NCBI GenBank assembly: GCA_030737875.1
Contig: CM060923.1
Span: 495,778,453 to 495,842,452, forward strand
Origin: Allium sativum
Taxonomy: Eukaryota; Streptophyta; Magnoliopsida; Asparagales; Amaryllidaceae
DNA length: 64,000 bases
Direction of reading: 5' to 3'
The notes under the pieces were generated by a model, which ran no database searches, was not told the DNA's origin, and worked only from the letters and a program-made list of their open reading frames with translations. The translations under genes were made by a program, and so were the position numbers. Positions 1 to 10,698 of the stretch are shown one piece after another; position 1 is the first letter of the stretch, and each line of letters opens with the position of its first letter.

Positions 1-1740
1 ATAACAATCTAGTGGAACATTTGCATCTCACGCTCCATATATATAATATACAATCAAAACTGCGAGCACTTATTTGGTAATGAATTTCCCACTATGACAA
101 GGTATGGAACCACCTTCCGATAGTGTATATCTAGAGAGGAATACACTGGGTTCAACAAGAACATCTTGTAACCCTACCACACATGGCCGACCACTCATTT
201 CGCTTGAGTGTACCGAATGTATATCACCAACGGTTGGGATCAACAATCGTTTTCCGAAAGGGACAACATTAAATAGAATAAAGAATGAAATAACTTTTCT
301 CTAGATAGGTGATAATACAGCCTAACTGGGAGCTACCAATTAGCCATGTTGCCTTCCCGAGTTTTGTCATTTCCCGGTTGATGAGGCCTGAGGCTATGAT
401 CACTTACCATTCATTGATAGCATAATCACTTTGAATACCACGTTGTCAGATCCTTTAACCATTAATTGATTTACAAAAATTTAATCTGGATATTATGCTA
501 AGAGAATAAATTCTCTGCCACCATATATATTTATACTGATCAACATATGTGATCATTGGAAATACTCTGTTAGACATTCGTCCATACAACTTCGTCTGGG
601 ACTGAACGAACCGAAGGCAAAATTTCCATTAATCCATCTTAGGCAATTTCTACCTAGGATTAATAGAAAAAGCCCTTGCACTTTACTCTATCTTCAATTG
701 TCTTTATATAGTCTGATTCGCAACACTACTTCCAATACGGAGTGGTTCTTGGATAATAATCCAACTGGTCTCTCCATATTGACAACAGTATTTGCAAATA
801 CTTTGATAGTTGGTTATTTAACTATCAAAGAAAAACATTCATCCAGAGCATCAAACAATATCTGGGCCCTTTAATTAATATTTCAATAATTAAATCACTT
901 CTCCATTCCCTTATCGATATTTGTTAACCAAATATTTCAACAACCATCTTGGCCTCTTACACTATTTGGAAAACATACTCATATATCGCCTTCTCTTATT
1001 TCTATACTTAGAAAATATCTTCTATTTATAATTAGAAAACATTCCAATTAATTATATCTTTCACGACCATTCATTTTAGACTTAGGAAATATTTTCTATT
1101 TATGTTTCCAATATTCCACTTATCTGGGTTAAAACGACTATTGTGTAAAACATCGTTATAACAACCCAAAATACTACATTCAACTAAATCTTTTTAAACA
1201 TTTCTCTTCAAGACTAAATCTTTCTATTTATCGGTTATTAATGATATCGATCAAGTTGTGGTATAATTTCCTCTTAAACTTGACTGAATAACATCTTTAA
1301 CTTCAAAACACACAAGACCACATACTTCGAATAATCAACAACATAAAAACCAATTATCCATTTTTAAAACGTGTATACGTTTCCCTTTCTATTATACGTT
1401 TCCCTTTCTATTTTTACCAGATTTAATTATAGATTTGCTTTTTGTTTATAATATTTTATTTTAAGTTTTTTCCTTATCGAATTTTATATATATCGGTATA
1501 TAGATTTCTAATTATCGATTTTCTCTAAAAATATTCTAACTCCTTAAATTTCCGGAAAATTTCTCCAGCACCTCCTTTGTACCGGTTAATAGCTCAAACT
1601 CCAACTTGGCTCTCTATGCCCTTTCCATTCAAAAAGAAAATCAAAAAGCCAAGTGGCTTGCTGATTCGGCGCATAAAATATCATATGGAATTTAAACATG
1701 TACCTTTTTGTTGGGCACTTCAATTATAATTGGTAGACAT
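1..1740 (-). repeat. Fragment of a giant-LTR element, minus orientation
   Basis: Bases 1 to about 1400 are the approximate reverse complement of about 6000-7390. For example the stretch around 60-120 (TTTGGTAATGAATTTCCCAC, ATGACAAGGTATGGA) mirrors 7275-7325. Bases 1640-1717 resemble the internal region of element A near its polypurine tract: AAAAAGCCAAGTGGCT here versus AAAAAGCCAAGCGGCT near 59960, and AAACATGTACCT here versus the same near 60037. This suggests a decayed minus-strand LTR part joined to an internal part, with the LTR start deleted between them. No coding frame is credible. The element continues left of the window. Confidence 0.6.
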
Positions 1741-2128
1741 CAATGGTATGGTATGGTATGGATTGACAATGTGGCATGCTTAGATGCATGGATCAAAGCT
1801 TTTGTTAAAAAGCAGAGCTTTGTGGTTGGTGATCAAAGCTAGCTTTAATATAGCGCAGCTTTGTGTATAACGTTAATTTGCGAGCTTCACTCCCCGGTAT
1901 GAACCAAAAACGGGATGAAGGACAACAGAGGAATAAAGGACATGCGTTCCCTTCTAGCTAGAAGTGATGTCATGGTATTGAGCCTAGACATTTTACTTAT
2001 GTAGATGATGGATAGCGAGGTACCATGGATATGGTCGTATAAAGGCCCTTGATGGTCGGCATATTAACCAGGATTGCGGTCCAATTGGACCAGGGAATGT
2101 ATTGTTCAATTATAGCTAACCAGTGACG
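1741..2128. other. Non-coding spacer with a short GGTAT run
   Basis: It begins with a short run of GGTAT units (about 1744-1762) and repeats ATCAAAGCT motifs near 1790-1850. I recognise no gene or element here. It is the left flank of the LTR that starts at 2129. Confidence 0.4.
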
Positions 2129-3150
2129 TGTAATGTCCCGTATTTTTTCAGTGCAATAATTAATTAATTTAATTATATGGATAGTGATTTAGAGAATATA
2201 ATGGTTGTTTAATTAAATAAATTTTATATTTAATTAATATAAATAGTAGAATAATATATTAATTCTGAAATAATCAGAATTTAAGTTGAATTGACAATAT
2301 TATGTGAACTGGACAATTCAAAATATAAAATTCAGTTTAGAATTGAATTTGAATAACGAATATATTATTTAAACGAAGTTTGAACGTATTAATTATATTA
2401 TAAATATAATCGTGCTTGAAATGACGCTGCAGTTCGTAATTTGGCGATTCAAACTTTAAACGAATATACAGAAGCCGTTTTAAATTGGATTTCCGTGAAA
2501 CAAGAAACGTTCAGAGCTGGAGAAGTATATTTTTCTAATGGAAGAGAAAAATCGGGATTACGTCGTGTAGATTTTGATTTATGTCCAAATCAAATTTTCG
2601 AAAAGTTGCTATGGAATTCCTTTATAATTTATATCAATTTATTTATATTTTAAAAGGATTTAAATATAAATCGAATATCGATATAACTGGGAAATTGGAA
2701 ATATCAAGTTAAAAAGCCAACTGGAGCAGTATGATATTCTATTGGGAATATATACGACAATATTTATTTTTAAATATTTAATTTAATTTTTTTTAATATA
2801 TTTAATATTTAAATGGGTTATTTAGAGCTTTAAAAATAGCCAGTTTTGCAAATGACCTCTGTTTTCAACAAAACTAATTTTGTTGGATCCGCAATATTAA
2901 ATTATTGTTAGATTTCAAGTTTCGTGATTTTTGAAGTCAGTATGTGGCCGTACGGGATTTTAATGTGAAAAATATTCGATATTTTGACGGCTAAAAATAC
3001 GCTATGTGAGGAAACAAAGTCGGAATTCGACGAAACCAGTTTCGTTGGGACCGTAATGTCGAGCTGTAGCTGCATGACCATTTTCATGATTTTTAGAGAT
3101 CATGTGCGATCATAGGAATTTTTAGAAGACAAGTACAAGCAACGATCGAC

Positions 3151-3157
3151 TATATAA
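3151..3157 (+). promoter_or_regulatory. TATA box of the giant LTR
   Basis: TATATAA is followed within about 60-90 bases by a CT-rich leader (around 3208-3242, ATCTTCCTCTTCTC and TTTCTCTCCTC), the usual arrangement of a plant core promoter. It puts U3 at about 1.0 kb and leaves about 4.8 kb of the LTR downstream of the promoter. Inference from motifs only. Confidence 0.4.
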
Positions 3158-4559
3158 TGAATATAAAAACAAAATATCCTAACTTTAGTGAACCTAACCA
3201 AGGCCACATCTTCCTCTTCTCAGCTATTTGTTTCTCTCCTCAAAACAGTAGCCACGATTTCATTCTCAACCCAAAAACGTGGCCTTCAGAAAATCATAGA
3301 AATAAAAAAAAAGTCTACAAATTCTAAAATACATATCATTGAATTCCCCTTGACACCAGCTACAATTCCATACCCTTTTTGCTATATGTGACGCTGGTCC
3401 AGGGATGCTTGGGCGACAACAATAAAGCTAGGGTTAGCAAAATCTTAAGTATGAAGCATCAATTCATCAATTGGATGCTGGATTTAGGTTCATGAAATCG
3501 TCTAGCACCTTGTTGAAGTTTCTGAAGGGAACCCGAACCAAATTCAGTCGATGTCAATATTGGGGACAATGACGTCGGGGCTCTCGAATGGCCGGCGAGT
3601 TAGGTGGTGGCTATATGAAGGGAAAGAGGAGATGAAGGGAAGAATTTTGGTGATTTTATTGTGATTTTTAGTGGTGAGGTGAAAGTGCGGTTTAGGTTTG
3701 AAATTGGAAAATGGTGTTCGTAGTTAGTTACTAGGAACGAGAGTAATTCGGGGAAGAAGGAGGAAAAGGTATATGCGGGTTTGGGCCAGTATGAATGGGT
3801 TTGGGCCGAGAAAATGGTGGGGAGGCCCAATGGTTAATTTAATTAATTTAATGCTCTTTTAAACTATTTGTATAACTTGTAATGATAATAACTTTATCAT
3901 ACGATATCAGTTTTCAGCGAAACAAATCTGTTAGGATCGTATGGACGGACACTACCCAATGGAATTGACTGGGAGTGGATTGGAGCTCATTTGAATTTAT
4001 GGCGAAATAAATTGTTTGATTTGAATTAAACAACAGTTTATCGTTCTTTAACGATGAACTGCTAAAGTGAGTAAATCTCACTAACTTTGATCAGTTTATA
4101 TTTTTATAACGTATTTTTAGAACTGAAATATGGATTGATTGTTGTGTGTTGATTTGGTTGACTGAACTGCTAGTCAGTTAACTGAAATTATATATATATA
4201 TATATATAAACCATTAAATATATATATTAATTTTGTTTATCAGAATAATTCATATTGAACTGAAATTGATGTTGATTATATTGTGTAAGATCTGTGGATG
4301 CAGGGAAACAAGTCGGGGGAATCCAACTGGATTCCTCAACATTTATTTTACTGTTTTTCATATATTGTAATATAAGATGTGATATATAATCTGTGTTGAT
4401 TACGTGTGTTGAATGATATCGATCATTGTTATTTGGGTATTTTAAATACCGTAAGAAATACTGGGATGTAGAAAAGGGGATTTTCAAAGTGTATTTTGAA
4501 AATGAATTATTTATATAAAATCAATGGATTTTATATATAAAAGGAAAAGGATTTTTATA

Positions 4560-4980
4560 AAAGAAAATAATTAAAAAAATCAAAGGATAACATTATAAAA
4601 GGAAAATATTTGTGAAACAAATATAAAAGGAAAATATTTGTGAAACAAATAGGAAAAGAAATATTTATTTAGAAAATAAATAGAGATAAAGGATATATTT
4701 ATTTGGTAAATAAATAAAGTTATAAAAGAAAATATTTGTGAATAAATTGAAAAGGGAATATTTGTAAACCATTTACAAATAGAATAGAAAAGGGAATATT
4801 TGTAAAACATTTACAAATACATTAAATGGAAATATTTATTTATGAAATAGATAGAGTTATATAAAGAAATATTTATTTAGAAAATAAATAGAATTATAAA
4901 GGAAATATTTATTTCGAAAATAAATATATTATAAAAGGAAACACTTGAAAGATGAATAGAATTGTATAAAAGGAGAATTT
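4560..4980 (+). repeat. Degenerate AT-rich tandem repeats in the LTR
   Basis: Variants of AAAGGAAAATATTTGTGAAA and AATATTTATTTAGAAAATAA recur about a dozen times with spacing of roughly 25-40 bases. A short TA run lies just upstream at about 4190-4210. No coding potential. Confidence 0.6.
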
Positions 4981-5216
4981 TACACTAGGAAGGTTTAGAC
5001 CCGTGCTTCACACATGGGTATAACAGAATATGAATTTAAAGTAGATTTTAAATAGAAATATATTTTAACAGATAAAGTAAGAAGATTAATTTATAAATAA
5101 TATTTTATAAATTAAATAAAATGTTTATCATTAGATAAATAGAATATATAAGTCAGGACTTATATAAAGTAGTAAGAATCGATATCAACATCGATATTTG
5201 AAACTGAATATAAACG

Positions 5217-5480
5217 TAGAGTTAATCAGTTAGAGTTAACCAGTTAGAGTTAACCAATTAGAGTTAACCAGTTAGAGTTAATCAGTTAGAGTTAACCAGT
5301 TAGAGTTAACCAGTTAGAGTTAACCAGTTAGAGTTAACCAGTTAGAGTTAACCAGTTAGAGTTAATCAGTTAGAGTTAATCAGTTAGAGTTAATCCGTTA
5401 GAGTTAACCAGTTAGGGTTAACTAGTTAGAGTTAATCAACAGTTAGTGTTAGCCAGTTAGAGTTAATCAGTTAGAGTAAT
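5217..5480 (+). repeat. 14-bp minisatellite (AGTTAGAGTTAACC)n
   Basis: The unit AGTTAGAGTTAACC and its variant with AATC repeats about 17 times almost without interruption. It decays into looser TTAGAGTTAAT copies up to about 5560. Confidence 0.9.
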
Positions 5481-5639
5481 CGATTAGAGTTAGAGTTAAT
5501 TGAATTAGAGTTAATAGATTAGAGTTAGAATTAATCGAATTAGAGTTAACTGAACATAGTTTATTCGAATAGAATTAAAAGAGTTAATCAAATATAGTTT
5601 ATTTAAATAGAATGAAGGAGTTAATCAAAAGAAGTTAAT

Positions 5640-5860
5640 CGAAAGGGGTTATCGAATATTAGTTATTCGAAAGGAGCTAAATCGAATATTAGTTATTCGA
5701 AGAGAGTAATCGAATATAAGCTATTCGAAGTGAGTTAATCGAATATAAGCTATTCGAAGTGAGTTAATCGAATATAAGCTATTCGAAGTGAGTTAATCGA
5801 ATATTAGTTATTTAAAGTGAGTTAATCGAATATTAGTTATTCAAAGAGAGTTAATCATCG
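5640..5860 (+). repeat. 29-bp tandem repeat in the LTR
   Basis: CGAATATAAGCTATTCGAAG recurs with a period of exactly 29 bases at 5711, 5740 and 5769. Flanking variants carry ATTAGTTATTCG. The unit is internally palindromic (TTCGAA, CGAATA/TATTCG). Confidence 0.85.
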
Positions 5861-7987
5861 AATTCGATTATATCGAATTCGGGAAAGTATTTATACTTTC
5901 CGGTTTTTAAATAAAGATTTATTTATTTATAAATTAGGTATTTATTTATTTATTCAAATTAAGAATAAAAGTTATATTTGAAGTTAGATATTTCGAAAGT
6001 TGGGCTTATAACGTTATCGTTATAACCAATGTTTTTATAAAAGAAGTGGATTCGTAAATAGAATCCGTGCGGTTCGCAAGGAAGTTGTTAAAGGTTTATA
6101 AGGATAAACTTTGTCTATTCCGAAGTTAAAACGTTGTTCAGTTAAGGTCTGAGAGGTAATTATACCACAACTTGATTGACTTCCTTCTTAACAGGAATGG
6201 TTAAAGTTTGATAGTAAAGGTAGGTTAAGTGAATTTAGTTAATGAGCGTAATGGTTTGTGTTGGCATAGCGACGTTTATTTAAACATCAGTTTAAATCAA
6301 ATGAAGGAGTTTTGGAAATGTTTTCCAAATAAGAATTAGAAATGTTTTCTGATAATAGAAAATAAGAAATGGGAATAAATATGGAAACGTTTTCCAGTGA
6401 TTAATAACGTATATTTTCTAAGTTTAGAAAATAAGGATTTACGAATATATGAAAACGAGAAATAAGGAAACGAATAAATTAATGATAAATTAATTTAAAG
6501 GGATAAATGTTGAATGTTGATTGATCGATAAAATTTCCATTGGGAAATAATATCGTTGTTTACACACGAGTTTTCTTTTGATAGGTAAATCACAGACATT
6601 CAAAGTTTTGACCATTTTTCCGTCGTCAATACGGAGAGACCGGTTGGGTTATTATCCGAGAACCACTCAGTATGGGCGTTAGCGTTTCGAATCAAATAGA
6701 TCTAAGATAAATTGAAGATGGAGTTATGCAAGGGCTATCCTGTTTACAGAATAGTGCCTACGGTTTGTCCAGTCCCAGGGCAACTTGAATGGACGAATGT
6801 TTGACAGAGTATATCTGGTGGATCACGTGAGTTGATCGTTTCAAACGTATTTACGTTGGTGGCGGAGGAATTCGTTTCTCTTAGCTTTATACCCGTGATA
6901 TTTTTGAGGAAATCAATTTGTGATTTGGCGGGTATGACGATGTGGCATTTAAAGTAAATGAATGAGTAATCTGTTGAAAGATACGTTATGACCTCCAGCC
7001 TCATCAACTGGGAAATGACTGAAATCGGGCAGGCAGCATGGCTAAGTAAGCCGCACCCAAGTAGGGTGTATTGTCACCATCTAGAGAATATTCATATTTG
7101 TTACTTCTTTCAATTCTGTATCTCCCGGGAATGGTTATGTTGGTTTACCAACTGTAAGGTGACAATATATTCGATACACTCAAGTGAAATGAGTGGTCGG
7201 TCATGTGTGGCTGAGTAGCAAGATGTTCTTGTTGTACTCCAGTGTATCGTTTCTAGAGTACACTGAGCGGAAGGTGGATCCATACCTTGTCATAGTTGGA
7301 ATCCATTCCCCAAATAAGAACCCACGATTTTGATTGTATATTATATATGTAGAACGTGAGATGAAAGCATTTCTGCTAGATTGCTAAGTATTTGTCTTTA
7401 GACATTATTGTAATATCAGAAGAGACTTGATATAAAGAATAATTTGGTTTATCGTAAGGTAAAAACCATCCGTGTTTATGCGTGGATCGGTCTTACGGTT
7501 ATACTTTCTTTTAAGGAGATTTTAAAAGTTAAACAAATGATTTGAGTTTACTCACACCAGTCACATGATTGACCCATAGTTTATTTTGTTTTGTTTTCCC
7601 TAAACTCTTGGGTGCCCAATTTTGTAAGGGGAAGTCAAGTAGTCGGGTTTTACAGATACTTGAAGAGCTGGAGGAGGAGGCTTCATAATTATATTGCTAT
7701 TGTTATTTCCGCTGTGTTGTAAGTGTTATACTCTAATAATGGTATTGTATATAGATACTGTTTTATTTTCAAAGTTATGTTATGAAATATATTTATTCGT
7801 TCCGCTGTGAGATTCGTGTTTATTCTGATGTTGTATGTTCTTCATCTTCTTCTATTCTAAGTTTCTATCTTATCTATTCTCACCCTCTAACTTTTTTCAT
7901 GGACTATCCAGTGTTTTCGATGCTTGAATAGTCGACATTGAGTTTATGTCAAGTACTCAAGCTCGTAAAAACCCCGAGTCGTTACAG

Positions 7988-7999
7988 TGGTATCAGTGC
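7988..7999 (+). other. Primer binding site, tRNA-Met type
   Basis: TGGTATCAGTGC differs at one base from TGGTATCAGAGC, the usual site for initiator tRNA-Met in plant retrotransposons. It sits one base after the LTR end, which fixes the plus orientation of the element at 2129-7986. Confidence 0.7.
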
Positions 8000-9025
8000 T
8001 TAAGGTTAAGTAATTACCCTTGCTCTGTGGTGTGACTCAGTAGAGATAGGGTCAGTAATACCCTAGATTGAGTTGAGTGTGTATATACGAGTGAACGTAT
8101 TTGTTATTTGATATAAAAATTGTTTTATATTGTGGTGATTTATTGGTTGAGTTGTTTACGGGTTCTGATCGATCAGTTTGATCCACTGTATCGGTAGGGG
8201 TTTATAAACACTCGAATACGATGGGTCGACACGATATGTTTTGAAAAAAGGGTAAATGAAAATAATTTTACCCAAAATATATTTTTATATAGAGAAAATA
8301 TACATATTGGAATTATAATATATTGTATATATTGGTTGTTATTATAATCTAGTAAGATTATAAATTAAATGGTTATGTAAATAACCAACCAGAATTCATA
8401 TAAGTGTAGTATACGAAATCAGATGATTTAGATCTGAATTTAAATCAGAATTGGAATTAAAATTCCTAAAATGTGGAAACAGTGTTTGTAAAATGGATTT
8501 GGAATAAGTATATGGCAATTTAAAAATCCTAGGAGATTTTGAAAAAGTTTTCAAACATTTGTAAAAGATATTTTGAACTGATTTCAAAATGGAAGTTTTT
8601 TGATTTTGAAAAAAAGGATATAGTATTGAACTCACTTCGGTAGCTGGAAATAGATTTTGATGATGATCATGACATCATCGGTGTTCATTTTCGAGTGTGC
8701 AAGTGATGGATTACTACCAAAGAGATTGGTTTTGAATTGTTTGGAGAAAACAAGTTGTTTTGATTTCAAAAAGGGATATTTGATTTTTTGGAAAGCTTGG
8801 CTGTTTAACATTCCCAGGGGGATTGTTTGAATTAAAACAAATTAAAATAGGAAATTGTGAAAACAAATTGAAATTTGAGTTAAAGCCAGTTAAGTGAAAT
8901 CATATTGAAATAGAATGGTATCAAGTGGAATTGGACTGGACTAGAGATGATATGGAATAGAAATGAATTGTTGAGTAAGAATTTTGAATTGAGATTGGAA
9001 TTGGAGTTTGAATGAATTTGGCTTG
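8000..9025 (+). other. Non-coding internal region after the primer site
   Basis: AT-rich sequence with no credible frame and no gag or pol similarity. It follows the primer site at 7988 and is cut off at 9025 by the gag-only array. Bases 9021-9025 (GCTTG) would be the left target duplication of that array, but the right copy is lost with its truncated end. Confidence 0.5.
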
Positions 9026-9871
9026 TGTTGACGTCAAAAGTTGGTCACTAGTGATGATCAACACCCAATCGCGTGATCAACACACGACTAAAGATAAAAA
9101 AATGCAGTAAAAAAGCAAAAGAACGGGGAGCACGCACATAATTTTTATAGTGGTTCGGCAAAGGCAATGCCTACGTCCATTTATATATCATTTCTATTTT
9201 TTGTTACAAGTACAATGCTTTTTCTGTTTGAAGAAAAGAAAGAAAATGACTATCTTCCTTTCTTCCTTTTGAGAGATTGAGATTCTGGAGAAGAGTAGAG
9301 ATGAAAAGCTTATAGAAGCCGTCTGGCCAAAAGAAGTAGAAATGGAGCCAAAAAGAAGTCCCTTTTCACTTTAAGCTTGGAGGTATTTATAGGTGGAAAA
9401 TGCAGCTTGGGCTGTTGCGAAATGGTCTGGCCATTTCGGGAAGGCCCGGACATATGGAATCCATCCATTGGCTCGAGTTGCGGCTGGAAGACTGACTCCA
9501 CTGTTCATAAACAGTATCCTCGGAAGTTGTGGTTGACGTGGCATCCATGAAGAGGCATATCAAAAGTAGAGCTTTGTCCGCATATGGTTGATCGTCTTTA
9601 TTTCCTTGGAAGTCGGGATATTAGGTGGACAGGCTCTGTAGAAGATTTCCACGCTGGCCCGAAATAATCGGTCGACTCACTCCGATAAACTCGATTGACT
9701 GGGAGGCCTATTCTTCCGGAGTGAGCTGTTATTTGTTGAATCTGGATGTGGGCCGATGTGTGACTGTCTTGGACCCATTAGTGGCTGTTGGGCTTCCTGA
9801 AGTGCGACTTTGTATTTGATTGCGCGTTTGGGCTTTGTTCGTTGAGACACTTGCCAAAAAGAGGGTTAACA
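9026..9871 (-). repeat. LTR 1 of the gag-only array (3'-most LTR)
   Basis: 846 bp. On the plus strand it begins TGTTGACGTC and ends GGGTTAACA; read on the minus strand it runs TGTTAACCC to GACGTCAACA. It contains the motif TATAGTGGTTCGGC (near 9156), the reverse complement of the GCCGAACCACTATA block in element C's LTR. The polypurine tract CTTTGCCCCTCA adjoins its right edge. Confidence 0.88.
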
Positions 9872-9883
9872 CTTTGCCCCTCA
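9872..9883 (-). other. Polypurine tract, array unit 1
   Basis: On the minus strand TGAGGGGCAAAG directly precedes the LTR start TGTTAACCC. The same tract recurs at 13607-13618 and 17447-17458. It resembles element C's tract GAGGGGGCAAAA. Confidence 0.8.
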
Positions 9884-9929
9884 GAATGCATCTTCATCGA
9901 CAGAGGGAGGTGTGTTCTGAAATATTGAC

Positions 9930-10290
9930 CGAAGCATAAGCGCTCGAGTTGCTATGGTCGCGCCGGACCATGTTAATGTCAGAAAACCGACGGTCCGATG
10001 TTGTATTAAGACCAGAAATCCGACGACCATGCCAGGTCGTATTAAGGCCAAAAAACTGACAACCATCGGGAACCGTATTAAGGCCGAGATGACGATTGCC
10101 GTAAGAATTGGTTCCTGCAAATACAAAACAAACCATCCTCGTTTGGAGAAGGGTGATGGGTCAAGCATTTTATTCCACTTGGCTTTAGAGGGTGGCGAGC
10201 ATAAATCATGCTCGGCTTGGTGGCGAGCATAAACCATGCTCGGCTTGGTGGCGAGCATAAACCATGCTCGGCTTAGTGGCGAACGCTAAT
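9930..10290 (-). repeat. Short tandem repeats in the 3' untranslated region, unit 1
   Basis: Two arrays lie here. At about 9960-10110 blocks of GTATTAAGGCCAGAAA-type sequence recur about four times at roughly 30-base spacing. At about 10190-10280 GGCGAGCATAAACCATGCTC recurs about three times. The same arrays recur in unit 2 (13700-14060) and the truncated unit (17545-17885), where copy numbers differ slightly. Confidence 0.8.
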
Positions 10291-10698
10291 CTGGTTCGGC
10301 TTAGATAGGGTGAGTATTAACCATACTCGGCTTATGGCAAGTGTTTCTCATGCTCGACTCATGTTAGGTTAGTTAACTTAACGAGCTATGCACGCTCATG
10401 GTGTAAAGAAAGAGAGCGTAATCCACATTCGTGTTTAAGAAAATGTGACCTCACTCACTTGAAGGAGTAGGTGCTTGAAGTGGTGGTGGGCTTTCGCGCT
10501 AACCACGTAGAACAGGGGGGCAAGCATTAACCATGCTCGGCTTAGAAATTTCACAACACGATTTACTTTTGCAAAAAGTATAGTTCATAACTGCTAAGCA
10601 ACTATTACAAAGAAATTCTACTTGGACAGCGATTGATTACAGAGCATTAAGGCATCCTTGTTATTGAAAGAAATACATCGAAAGAAAAGATAAAAAGT

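Larger units (their letters stand above)
2129..7986 (+). mobile_element. Giant LTR (about 5.86 kb), 5' LTR of a tRNA-Met-primed element
   Basis: The unit starts TGTAATGTCCCG and ends GTTACA, directly followed by a primer site TGGTATCAGTGC. That is the order 5' LTR then primer site on the plus strand. Its first 700 bases parallel the LTR starts at 20495 and 23217 (shared GCRGTTCRTAAT-like, GAAAAATC and GTGTAGAT blocks). Its last part (7530-7620, ACACCAGTCACATGA and TTGGGTGCCCA) parallels the reverse complement of 26950-27025 in element A. No protein frame is present. I infer a non-autonomous member of the same superfamily as A and B. The possibility that two LTR fragments were joined, rather than one 5.86-kb LTR, is not excluded because the matching 3' LTR is not seen. 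Confidence 0.6.

Noticed and set aside
5217..5860. CRISPR-like regular repeats
   Set aside because: The repeats are contiguous minisatellites without unique spacers, in a plant LTR.
9881..10258. Frames on both strands over the array's 3' region repeats
   Set aside because: They come from tandem repeats and recur in all three units at the same place; they are not gag.
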